A DNA stretch of 64,000 nucleotides, from the NCBI GenBank assembly GCA_963758205.1, contig CAVWUM010000001.1, positions 248,001 to 312,000 on the forward strand, given 5' to 3'. Both the position numbers and the translations under genes were made by a program. The DNA is from Owenweeksia sp963758205. Its GTDB lineage: Bacteria; Bacteroidota; Bacteroidia; Flavobacteriales; Schleiferiaceae. The notes under the pieces were generated by a model. It searched no databases and was not told the origin of the DNA. It was given only the letters and a program-made list of their open reading frames with translations. The first letter of the stretch is position 1, and each line of letters begins with the position of its first letter. Positions 35,672 to 44,240 of this stretch are shown piece by piece.

Positions 35672-35832
35672 GTTATCAGTTTATCCTGATGTCAGTAATA
35701 TCAGGTTATATGATAAAAATTGAGTGAAGCAATAGTGCATTACTGAATATACTGAAAGTAATTACTTGTATCCTAACAACATAATCAGTATGTTCGAGTA
35801 GAATATTTCTTACCTAATCAAACTTAACCACT

Positions 35833-37854
35833 ATGAAAAACCCAGTCGCGTTCCGATTTCCTTTTTATTTAGTTTTTGTTTCCATTATTTTCTTTTGCTG
35901 CTCAATAACCACTGCCCAGGTTCAGTTATGGGGTGTCACTTCGCAAGGTGGTAGTAATGGAATGGGAGTTATTTTTAAAATAGATTCCGCTGGCAACAAT
36001 TTTCAGGTAGAACATTCATTTTTGCCTGGAGAAGGTGAAAGCCCGCAATCGGGATTGCTCTATGCCACGGATGGGTTTATATACGGAACAACCTACCAGG
36101 GCGGGACCAATGATAAAGGTGTTTTATTCAGATATGACCCTGTTAACCATACCTACCTGGTAATTATTCATTTTGATGTAACCAATGGCAGCAACCCGCA
36201 TGGCAAGCTCCTCCAGGCATCATCGGGCCTGATTTATGGTACCACACAAACCGGAGGCACTAATAATTCAGGAGTGCTTTTTGAATTTAATCCCGCATCA
36301 CTATCTTTTTCCAAAAAATATGATTTTGGCGGCACCAATGGAACAAATCCTTTTGGAGGTCTTTTTGAAGCGTCAAATGGTAAGCTCTATGGCATGACTG
36401 CCAGTGGAGGGAACCCGCGAAATGGAATGGGAGTGATATATGAATACAATCCTACTAATGGCGCTTACTCTAAAAAACTTGATCTCGATAATAACACAGG
36501 TAGAAATCCATTAGGTCGTTTTATTGAAGATGATAATGGAATGCTTTACGGCATGACTCGCTTTGGTGGTGGGGCACTCAATGCCTTTGGTACTCTGTTT
36601 TCCTATGATATTTCTACCAATGCAGTTAGCGTTAAAGTTGACTTTGGAGGGAGCAATGGTCGGGAACCTTCCGGGAGTTTGTTAAAAGCTTCCAACGGTT
36701 TACTGTATGGAATGACGCAGGAGGGTGGGGACTTTGCCTCCGGTGTTCTTTTTTCTTACAACAGTTCTACCGATGAATATAATAAGCTCCATGATTTTAC
36801 GGGGACAGGCGGAAGGGGTCCGGAGGGCCCGCTTGTAGAAATTGATGGGATTTTTTATGGAGTTACAAATGAAGGCGGAGATTACAGTAAAGGTGTGCTT
36901 TTTAAATATAATCCAGGTGATAGTGCATTCACCGTAATGCTCCACTTTACGGACTCAATAGGTGCATACCCCGAGGTTGAACTTATTAAGGTACCCGTGA
37001 TGAATGACACCTCCTCGCAAAATTGTATTTCAGTAGTCAGCAATAATTCCTGGCAACAAAGTTCAGTAGTCTCCATGTCAAATCTTTTGGGAGCATGGAA
37101 CGGTGCTTCCACCTTACCAGCCTCTGGCACTTTTACAAATTCAGTAAACCTTGGCCAACCCTACGGTTACCCCAGTATTGCAACCATTGAAAACACTGAG
37201 GTCATTTCCACCACCAGCGATATCACCTATTTCCGGAAAGAGTTCAGTTTGTCATCAGTGGGCGACCTCGATGTACGAATGCTGACTACGGTAGATGACC
37301 AGGTGGATGTGTACCTGAACGGACAGCGGGTAGCGCTGATCACGAGTTTTGGCAGGGCAAACTTTAAGTTTCCGCCCCATGATGCTAAATTCTACAGCGA
37401 TGGAACGGTTGATAATGGCTTTATGGACGGAGATTCTTTTGACCTGGTAACACAATTAAATCTGAATAGCATCCTAACAGCCGGTAGCAATGAGCTGATT
37501 CTTGCCGTGAGAAATCTCGGGAAACCTTCAGACAGGGGAGGCTTCAGCTTTAGAATGGATATCAATTGCGATGAAACTAATATCATCACGAAAAGCACTT
37601 CTACAGTAAATGTAAATGATAAGGTACTATACTTGTATCCAAATCCTGTAAAAGATTTTTTAAATATCCGTAGTGAGTTGGCAATTAATTCAATACGCGT
37701 ATTTGATCTCAGTGGTAAATTAATATTTGAAAATAAATATCAGGCTGAGAAGGCGGTAGATATTAATCTCAGTAATTTACCAAAAGGGGTGTACATGATA
37801 GAGATAAATGTAGTTGGTGATGGCCTTTCGGTTAAGAAAGTTACAATTATATAG
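35833..37854 (+). CDS. T9SS cargo protein with TIGR03803-type extracellular repeats and the shared module
   Basis: 673 residues. Signal peptide (FYLVFVSIIFFCCSITTAQ). Residues ~30-390 hold about seven tandem repeats of ~48-50 residues with the pattern GLxYGxTxxGGxxxxGVLFxYxP, the TIGR03803 (gloeo/Verruco) extracellular repeat, likely a propeller-like fold. Then the shared module of this cluster (VVSNNSWQQSSVVSMS ... TVDDQVDVYLNGQRVAL ... GGFSFRMDINC), and a type A sorting domain (LYLYPNPVKDFLNI, ending GVYMIEINVVGDGLSVKKVTII). Surface export by the T9SS is expected; ligand unknown. Second gene of the cargo cluster, with its own terminator. Confidence 0.88.
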   Translation: MKNPVAFRFPFYLVFVSIIFFCCSITTAQVQLWGVTSQGGSNGMGVIFKIDSAGNNFQVEHSFLPGEGESPQSGLLYATDGFIYGTTYQGGTNDKGVLFRYDPVNHTYLVIIHFDVTNGSNPHGKLLQASSGLIYGTTQTGGTNNSGVLFEFNPASLSFSKKYDFGGTNGTNPFGGLFEASNGKLYGMTASGGNPRNGMGVIYEYNPTNGAYSKKLDLDNNTGRNPLGRFIEDDNGMLYGMTRFGGGALNAFGTLFSYDISTNAVSVKVDFGGSNGREPSGSLLKASNGLLYGMTQEGGDFASGVLFSYNSSTDEYNKLHDFTGTGGRGPEGPLVEIDGIFYGVTNEGGDYSKGVLFKYNPGDSAFTVMLHFTDSIGAYPEVELIKVPVMNDTSSQNCISVVSNNSWQQSSVVSMSNLLGAWNGASTLPASGTFTNSVNLGQPYGYPSIATIENTEVISTTSDITYFRKEFSLSSVGDLDVRMLTTVDDQVDVYLNGQRVALITSFGRANFKFPPHDAKFYSDGTVDNGFMDGDSFDLVTQLNLNSILTAGSNELILAVRNLGKPSDRGGFSFRMDINCDETNIITKSTSTVNVNDKVLYLYPNPVKDFLNIRSELAINSIRVFDLSGKLIFENKYQAEKAVDINLSNLPKGVYMIEINVVGDGLSVKKVTII

Positions 37855-37879
37855 GGTCTTAAACGATAAATACTGAATA

Positions 37880-37908
37880 AAAGGGCTCCCGATCAGGAGC
37901 CTTTTTTT
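37880..37908 (+). terminator. Rho-independent terminator after the 673-residue cargo gene
   Basis: Stem AAAGGGCTCC / GGAGCCTTTT (one wobble) with loop CGATCA and a T7 tail; 25 bases past the stop. Confidence 0.85.
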
Positions 37909-38049
37909 ATTATTTATGATAGTGGCTGATTGTAAAATTTTTCATGTAAAAAAAATTCACTAGATTTAACCAACCTAATTGATAGTGAGTGTATTCTATT
38001 GGAATATTCTCACAATTTTAACCATAACTAAAACTTAACCTTAACAAAG

Positions 38050-41000
38050 ATGAAGTTCATTCACACTCTCTTTGCAGCATTGTTTTTCTCATGTATTATC
38101 CATACCAGCAATGCTCAGCAAAATTTACCTAAAGAGAATCCAGCAACTACAAAAAGCAACTCCAAAATAAGCCCGGCACTACAGCTTATTTATAATGGTG
38201 TTCCTGAAAAGCAAAAGACCGAACCAGGTGTTCCTTTTATCAATACCGATTTGTATGTAATACAAAATGGTAAGGTGCGCATTGAAGCCTCAGCTATAAG
38301 TAAGGGCGTTGAATTGGAAAGGCAGCTCAAAGGGATTTCTGCAACCGAAATAAGTGTTTACAAGAGGATTGTAAATGCCTGGATCCCTATTAAGAATATT
38401 ATGAGGCTTGAAGAGCTTACCGAGCTGCAGTATGCTGATGTAGTGTATAAAGTAACACCCGATATCGGTTCGGTAGACTCAGAGGCAGATTCGGCAATGG
38501 CCTCTAAATTGGCTAAAAGAACTTACTGCCTTGATGGTAATGGAGTGAAGATTGGAGTTATTTCAGATAGTTATAATTTTTTAGGCGGAGCTCCTTCCGG
38601 TGTTAGTAGCGGTGATTTACCGGGGGCCACAAACCCCAATGGCTATACAACACCGGTTACCGTGGTGGCAGACTGGCCATCAGGTATAGATGAAGGACGT
38701 GCCATGTGCGAGCTTGTTCATGATGTTGCCCCGGGTTCTGAACTGTTTTTCAGTACTGCTAATGGCGGCCAAGCCTCTTTTGCAAATGCAATTTTGGCTT
38801 TAGATGCAGTTCATCATTGTGATGTAATAGTAGATGATATCCGCTATTTTACAGAGCCCTTTTATATGGATGGAGTAATAGCTCAGGCTTGCGATAAGGT
38901 TTTTGACAATGGCGTACCTTATTTTGCTTCAGCAGGAAACTATGCTCAGTCATCTTATGAAGCTCCTTATTTTGAGAATCGCGGAAGCAGGTGGCATGAT
39001 TTTGATCCTGGCTTGGGTGTTGATACCATGCAGTCAATTTCAGTAGCTGCCGGATCATCCATAAACCTTACTTTGCAATGGGATGACCCTTTTGGAAGTA
39101 TAACACCAAATTCACCTGCAACTGATCTTGATTTATATATTTATAATAGCACTGGTACAGTCGCTCTTTTGTCTTCAATAGATGATAATGTGAATGTAAC
39201 ATTGGAGCCTGTGGAATTTATTAGCGCCTCATCCGGAGGGTCAGGCACAGTAACATTCAATATTGCCATCAGGAGATTTTCAGGTCCATGGCCCTCTTCT
39301 TTAAAATGGGTAATACGCAATGCCTCCGGTTTGGTGATTAATGAATTCAGTACGCCTACCATAAATGGTCAATCCACGGGCTACGGCCATTCTAATGCCG
39401 ATGGAGCCAATGCGGTAGGAGCTTGCTGGTGGGGTCAAAGCCCTGCTTATGGGGTTAATCCTCCATTACCGGAGCCTTTTACTTCTTCCGGTGGAGTTCA
39501 GATTAGATATGATACTAATGGGGTAGCCCTGGCCACACCCATTACAAGGCCAAAACCAAATTTTACAGCTATTGATGGCGTAAGTAATACGTTTTTTGGC
39601 TCAGGTAATAAATTTTTCGGAACATCGGCAGCTGCTCCAAATGCTGCTGCCGTAGCCGGCTTAATGTTGGAGGCAGACAGTACTTTAACACCAACGGAGG
39701 TGCGCACCATGCTGGCCAACTCGGCTATTGATATGAGCACTGCAGGTTTTGATTACCTAACGGGAACCGGACTGATACAGGCGGATAGTGCATTGGCACA
39801 GGTTTACAAAGCCAATTGCAGTATTGATAGTATTTCATTGGTTAACGGGCCCATACTTGAGCCCGGTGATACATCCTACACCGTAACCTTAAGGGTGCAC
39901 TACAGAAACAACATTGGCACAGATACTTTGGAAGTGGCCGGGCAAAAATTTGCCGCAAATATGAGCGGTACTCAAGATGTTACACTTACCGGCTTACCGG
40001 CCGATGGTGCGCCAGTTTTAATTACGGCAGCGTTTAAAAATAATCCATTATGTGGAATTTCTGTTTTTGCGCCATATGTTACGCCAACTCCACCGGCAGT
40101 GATAGCTCTTGACACGCTGGTGATTACGGAGATTATGTATAACTCCCCTGTATCTGGCTCTGATAGCCTTGAGTATATCGAAATTCATAACCCTACAGCG
40201 GCAGCAATTAATCTAAACGGTTATTACTTCTTTGGGGTGAATTATACTTTTGGTAATGTTTCAATTCCTGCAGGGGGTTATGTAGTGGTGTGCGAAAGTA
40301 GCTCGGCACTGTTGAGTCAATATGGCGCATTTGGGTATCAATGGAGTGGTGCATTGACCAATACCGGGGAACTCCTATTATTAAAAGATGCACTGGGAAG
40401 AACTGTTGATTCCGTAGAGTATGACAATATTTCGCCCTGGCCAACGGCCGCCAATGGTAGCGGCTCTTCATTAGTACTATGTGATCCTGATTTAGATAAT
40501 GCTGTTGCAGCCAACTGGACGGTAAGTACACAGAACAGCGGAAAGATTATCAATGGTATGGCTTTATTGGGTTCACCCGGTTCGGCTGATAAAGCCTGTA
40601 GCTTATGTCCTTTTGATGATTCAACTACCGTACACCTTATTACCTGTGATTCCACCCAGGCCGGAACCACAATCACTACTTTACAAAACAGCAGTGGGTG
40701 TGATTCGGTAGTAACCACAATCCGAACGTTTGATCCTGGTGCACAAACGGTATTGTCATCCATGACGATATGCAGTGGTGACAGCCTTTTGATTTTTGGA
40801 GTATATCGAAAAACTGCAGGTACTTACTATGACACTTTACCCAATATAAATGGTTGCGATAGCATTATCGAAAAAGCGCTTAATGTAAATCCGGTTGATA
40901 CAACTCAACTATCGGCTACCACTACTGATCCTACACAGGCCGGTATAGTTACTCAGGTTTTAACCGGAACCAACGGTTGCGATAGCATTATAATTACTAC

Positions 41001-43836
41001 AACAGTTTATGTTCCTGATCCTTGTGCTACACCTGATTCCACCTACGAAACTGTTTTTACATGCGATGTGTCTCTGGCAGGAGTGGCTACTGCAACCTAT
41101 ACGGGTTCTGATAGCTGCGATTCATTACACACTGTCACTACGATTTATGATCCGGGTTCCACAACATCATTACCGGCAATAGCAATTTGTGAGGGAGATA
41201 GCCTGATGGTTTTTGGGGTTTATCGAACTATGGCAGGAACTTATTATGATACATTGCCTAATATTAATGGTTGCGATAGCATTATTAATAAGGCTGTATC
41301 CGTAAATACAATTGATACTACGCAGTTATCTCTCACTACAACAGACCCTGGTCAGGCTGGTATCAGCACTCAGGTATTAACAGGTTCAAATGGTTGCGAT
41401 AGTATTGTAATTACTACAACGGTATATGTGCCTTTGCCTTCGGTGGCAAACCTTAGAGTTACTGAAATCATGTATAATTCACCTGAAGGGGGTTCTGATA
41501 CCCTTGAGTTTGTGGAGGTGTACAATGCCGGGGCAGCAGCTGTTAATCTTAATGGCTACGCTTTTACTGAGGGTATAAGCTACACTTTTGGAAACGTAGT
41601 GTTACCATCAGGAAATTATGTAGTGGTGGCTGGTGATAGTATGGCACTCTTCAACACATTTGGAGTGAGTGCCTATGAATGGTCAGGTATATTATCTAAT
41701 AGTGGAGAGGATATAGTACTGAAGGATGACTTAAACCGCACTCTTGATTCCGTGGAATATGATAATAATGGCTCTTGGCCTTCGGCCAATGGCACCGGCC
41801 CTTCGATAGTATTATGTGATCTGAACGTTGATCAAAATGATGGAAGTAACTGGAAGGCATCAACCAGTGGTACTGGTATTATTAGTGCCGGTGGTGAAAT
41901 AAAAGGCTCACCAGGTGTAGCTGACCCTGCATGTGCAGGCCCCGTAAACTGTCAGCTTAGCCCATGGAGTTCATGGAGCGCTTGCGATACCACCTGTGGC
42001 GGAGGCCAGCAATTCCGAACCCGCACTATTATAGTACAGGGTTCAAATGGAGGAACAGTTTGTGACTCAACAGACTTAATAGAGTTCCGCGCCTGTAACA
42101 CCCAACCCTGCCCTTTGGACTGCCAGGTAAGCGCATGGAGCGCATGGAGTGCCTGTGATACTAGCTGCGGTGGCGGAACGCGATTCAGAACAAGAACGAT
42201 AGTAGTTCCTTCGGCCAATGGTGGCGCGGCATGTCCATCATTAATTGAATATGATACCTGTAATACACAACCATGTGCTGTACCGGTTAATTGTGTGCTT
42301 AGCCCATGGAGTGGCTGGAGTGCTTGCGATACCACCTGTGGCGGTGGTCAACAGTTCCGCACTCGAACAATTTTGGTTCAGGGTTCAGGCGGTGGAATAG
42401 TGTGTGATTCTACTGATTTGATAGAATACCGTGCCTGTAACACCCAACCCTGCCCTGTGGATTGTCAGGTAAGTGCATGGAGCGCCTGGAGTGCCTGTGA
42501 TACTAGCTGTGGTGGCGGAACGCGATTTAGAACAAGAACGATAGTAGTTCCTTCGGCCAATGGTGGCGCGGCATGTCCATCATTAATTGAATATGATACC
42601 TGTAATACCCAACCATGTCCTGTACCGGTTAATTGTCAGCTTAGCCCATGGAGTGCATGGAGCGCCTGTGATACCACCTGTGGCGGTGGTCAACAGTTCC
42701 GCACTCGAACAATTTTGGTTCAGGGTTCAGGCGGTGGAATAGTGTGTGATTCTACTGATTTGATAGAATACCGTGCCTGTAACACCCAACCCTGCCCTGT
42801 GGACTGCCAGGTAAGTGCATGGAGCGCCTGGAGTGCCTGCGACACTAGCTGTGGTGGCGGAACGCGATTCAGAACAAGAACAATAGTAGTGCCTGCGGCC
42901 AATGGTGGTGCTGCTTGCCCATCACTGATTGAGTATGACACCTGTAATACCCAACCATGTGCTGCCGCAAATACAACGAGTCTTGTATCTGATTCAGGCT
43001 GGACATTGAGTACCGTAGTAACTACAGCTACTGCCAATAGCTATCCTTGGCCGGGTGTAAGCTCTGTACCTCCTGTATCCACCTTTGTGTTGCCGGCTAT
43101 TATTGGCCAGCCTTATCCATGGGAGCATATCTATACCGTTGAAGGTTCTCAGGTTATTAAGGCCGAAAGCGGAGTGACGTATTATCGTAAGACATTTGAG
43201 CTTACGGATCATACTGATCTCAATGCGCGATTCAGAATGTATGTAGATGATAACATGCAAGTATTTATTAACGGAAAGTGGATTGTACTCGAAGACGATA
43301 TGGGTGTTATGAACTGGAGAACAGTTAATCACGATATCCTCTTTAAGGATGATGGTTCAGTGATGAATCCAAACTCAGGTGGCGACCCATTTGATTACTA
43401 TACCACATCTGATCTTGACAGTGTATTTAAAACAGGAGCAAATGATGTAGTATTGGCTATAAGAAACCGCACTTCCAAGCCCGATAAAGGTGGATTCTCA
43501 TTCAGAATGGATTTGGATAAGGGTGGTTTGCCTGTAATTGTAGAAAAGGGTGGAGCCGCATCCAGTGGGGTGTCAATAAGATTGATTCCTCAAGTCATCG
43601 TATATCCAAATCCAACTACAGGTGTGGTAAATATTACCACCACGGGAGTAGTGGATGGCGAAGTACTTGAGTTGAATGTGTATGACGTTAGTGGTAAACT
43701 GCTCATAAATACCACACAGGTATATAGAACTACTTCAGAAAATCAAATTGATCTTTTAGGTTTGGCCAGTGGTATTTATACGCTTAAAATTAAAACCACC
43801 ACTGTGGAAATATCCAAACCTATAATGGTGCACTAA
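38050..43836 (+). CDS. Subtilisin-type (S8) protease, T9SS cargo, with lamin-tail and thrombospondin type 1 repeats
   Basis: 1928 residues. Signal peptide (MKFIHTLFAALFFSCIIHTSNAQ). An S8 peptidase domain spans ~165-580, with a catalytic triad read as Asp173 (GVISDSYN), His224 (CELVHDVAPG) and Ser526 (FGTSAAAPNAAAVAGL), plus YFASAGNY near residue 297. Two lamin-tail-like domains follow (LVITEIMYNSPVSGSDSLEY; LRVTEIMYNSPEGGSDTLEF), around a block of six NGCDSI-type short repeats. Six thrombospondin type 1 repeats (WSAWSACDTSCGGG type) come next, then the module shared in this cluster and a type A sorting domain (VIVYPNPTTGVVNI). An exported protease anchored or displayed at the surface, binding something through its repeats, is the inference. 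No self-cleavage site was identified. Confidence 0.92.
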   Translation: MKFIHTLFAALFFSCIIHTSNAQQNLPKENPATTKSNSKISPALQLIYNGVPEKQKTEPGVPFINTDLYVIQNGKVRIEASAISKGVELERQLKGISATEISVYKRIVNAWIPIKNIMRLEELTELQYADVVYKVTPDIGSVDSEADSAMASKLAKRTYCLDGNGVKIGVISDSYNFLGGAPSGVSSGDLPGATNPNGYTTPVTVVADWPSGIDEGRAMCELVHDVAPGSELFFSTANGGQASFANAILALDAVHHCDVIVDDIRYFTEPFYMDGVIAQACDKVFDNGVPYFASAGNYAQSSYEAPYFENRGSRWHDFDPGLGVDTMQSISVAAGSSINLTLQWDDPFGSITPNSPATDLDLYIYNSTGTVALLSSIDDNVNVTLEPVEFISASSGGSGTVTFNIAIRRFSGPWPSSLKWVIRNASGLVINEFSTPTINGQSTGYGHSNADGANAVGACWWGQSPAYGVNPPLPEPFTSSGGVQIRYDTNGVALATPITRPKPNFTAIDGVSNTFFGSGNKFFGTSAAAPNAAAVAGLMLEADSTLTPTEVRTMLANSAIDMSTAGFDYLTGTGLIQADSALAQVYKANCSIDSISLVNGPILEPGDTSYTVTLRVHYRNNIGTDTLEVAGQKFAANMSGTQDVTLTGLPADGAPVLITAAFKNNPLCGISVFAPYVTPTPPAVIALDTLVITEIMYNSPVSGSDSLEYIEIHNPTAAAINLNGYYFFGVNYTFGNVSIPAGGYVVVCESSSALLSQYGAFGYQWSGALTNTGELLLLKDALGRTVDSVEYDNISPWPTAANGSGSSLVLCDPDLDNAVAANWTVSTQNSGKIINGMALLGSPGSADKACSLCPFDDSTTVHLITCDSTQAGTTITTLQNSSGCDSVVTTIRTFDPGAQTVLSSMTICSGDSLLIFGVYRKTAGTYYDTLPNINGCDSIIEKALNVNPVDTTQLSATTTDPTQAGIVTQVLTGTNGCDSIIITTTVYVPDPCATPDSTYETVFTCDVSLAGVATATYTGSDSCDSLHTVTTIYDPGSTTSLPAIAICEGDSLMVFGVYRTMAGTYYDTLPNINGCDSIINKAVSVNTIDTTQLSLTTTDPGQAGISTQVLTGSNGCDSIVITTTVYVPLPSVANLRVTEIMYNSPEGGSDTLEFVEVYNAGAAAVNLNGYAFTEGISYTFGNVVLPSGNYVVVAGDSMALFNTFGVSAYEWSGILSNSGEDIVLKDDLNRTLDSVEYDNNGSWPSANGTGPSIVLCDLNVDQNDGSNWKASTSGTGIISAGGEIKGSPGVADPACAGPVNCQLSPWSSWSACDTTCGGGQQFRTRTIIVQGSNGGTVCDSTDLIEFRACNTQPCPLDCQVSAWSAWSACDTSCGGGTRFRTRTIVVPSANGGAACPSLIEYDTCNTQPCAVPVNCVLSPWSGWSACDTTCGGGQQFRTRTILVQGSGGGIVCDSTDLIEYRACNTQPCPVDCQVSAWSAWSACDTSCGGGTRFRTRTIVVPSANGGAACPSLIEYDTCNTQPCPVPVNCQLSPWSAWSACDTTCGGGQQFRTRTILVQGSGGGIVCDSTDLIEYRACNTQPCPVDCQVSAWSAWSACDTSCGGGTRFRTRTIVVPAANGGAACPSLIEYDTCNTQPCAAANTTSLVSDSGWTLSTVVTTATANSYPWPGVSSVPPVSTFVLPAIIGQPYPWEHIYTVEGSQVIKAESGVTYYRKTFELTDHTDLNARFRMYVDDNMQVFINGKWIVLEDDMGVMNWRTVNHDILFKDDGSVMNPNSGGDPFDYYTTSDLDSVFKTGANDVVLAIRNRTSKPDKGGFSFRMDLDKGGLPVIVEKGGAASSGVSIRLIPQVIVYPNPTTGVVNITTTGVVDGEVLELNVYDVSGKLLINTTQVYRTTSENQIDLLGLASGIYTLKIKTTTVEISKPIMVH
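41947..42972 (+). repeat. Three tandem 342-bp repeats, each encoding two thrombospondin type 1 domains
   Basis: Units start at 41947, 42289 and 42631, each exactly 114 codons, followed by the linker to the shared module. Within each unit the first TSR reads WS(S/G/A)WSACDTTCGGGQQF and the second WSAWSACDTSCGGGTRF; all six keep CNTQPC. DNA of the units is nearly identical over long stretches, so the duplication is recent. Confidence 0.95.
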
Positions 43837-43860
43837 TAGTTGCTATATTTTAATCATGTA

Positions 43861-43894
43861 AAGAGCCGCTGCAATTGAAGTTGCAGTGGCTCTT
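43861..43894 (+). terminator. Rho-independent terminator after the protease gene
   Basis: 14-bp stem AAGAGCCGCTGCAA / TTGCAGTGGCTCTT (one wobble) with loop TTGAAG, then TAATTTT; 24 bases past the stop. Confidence 0.8.
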
Positions 43895-44022
43895 TAATTT
43901 TGTAGTAATAATCATGAAAGATATTTCTTGTTATTTCAGAATAAATATTTATCTTCATACCCGCTTTCAATAAGTTACACTATAACTTTTGACAGTTACC
44001 TAACCACAAACAACCTAGCAGC

Positions 44023-44109
44023 ATGACCAACAATTACCTTAACCCAGGCAACCTAACATTTTCTCAACAGTACATAACTTACATCAACTGTAAGCCTCTT
44101 CCCCAATAA
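44023..44109 (+). CDS. Candidate 28-residue leader peptide upstream of the giant gene
   Basis: ATG at 44023 opens 28 codons (MTNNYLNPGNLTFSQQYITY then INCKPLPQ) to the TAA at 44107. A terminator hairpin starts 8 bases later. A short ORF followed by a terminator and then a long gene is the layout of an attenuator, but no codon bias toward one amino acid is evident (Asn is frequent, 5 of 28). It may also be chance. Confidence 0.3.
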   Translation: MTNNYLNPGNLTFSQQYITYINCKPLPQ

Positions 44110-44116
44110 TTTTTGC

Positions 44117-44148
44117 AGCGCTCTCTGATTTTCAGTTAGCGCTTTTTT
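44117..44148 (+). terminator. Terminator-like hairpin in the leader of the giant gene
   Basis: Two-part stem: AGCGCT (44117-44122) with AGCGCT (44138-44143) and inside it CTGA with TCAG, loop TTT, then six T. It stands about 93 bases before the chosen start of the giant gene and would cut transcription coming from upstream. Confidence 0.7.
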
Positions 44149-44240
44149 ATTCTTAATAGCCTGGTCATGTGGGTAATTCTCTCATGCACTTTGGCTACCT
44201 CTATATTCTCACTTTTTTATATACCAAAAACCTAATTTCA

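Larger units (their letters stand above)
43837..44240 (+). other. 404-base leader region of the giant cargo gene
   Basis: It contains the terminator of the protease gene, a 28-codon reading frame (44023-44109), a second terminator-like hairpin (44117-44148) and a GTG/ATG-rich stretch before the chosen start at 44241. No other gene was seen. Confidence 0.6.

Noticed and set aside
41947..42972. Regular direct repeats that could suggest a CRISPR or other DNA array
   Set aside because: The 342-bp units are coding in one continuous frame, the period is a multiple of three and they have no short repeat-spacer structure.
42720..43037. Long open frame on the minus strand over the TSR units (and a similar one at 41952-42335)
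   Set aside because: They mirror the Trp/Cys-rich repeats on the plus strand and have no start context, family match or spacing of a real gene.
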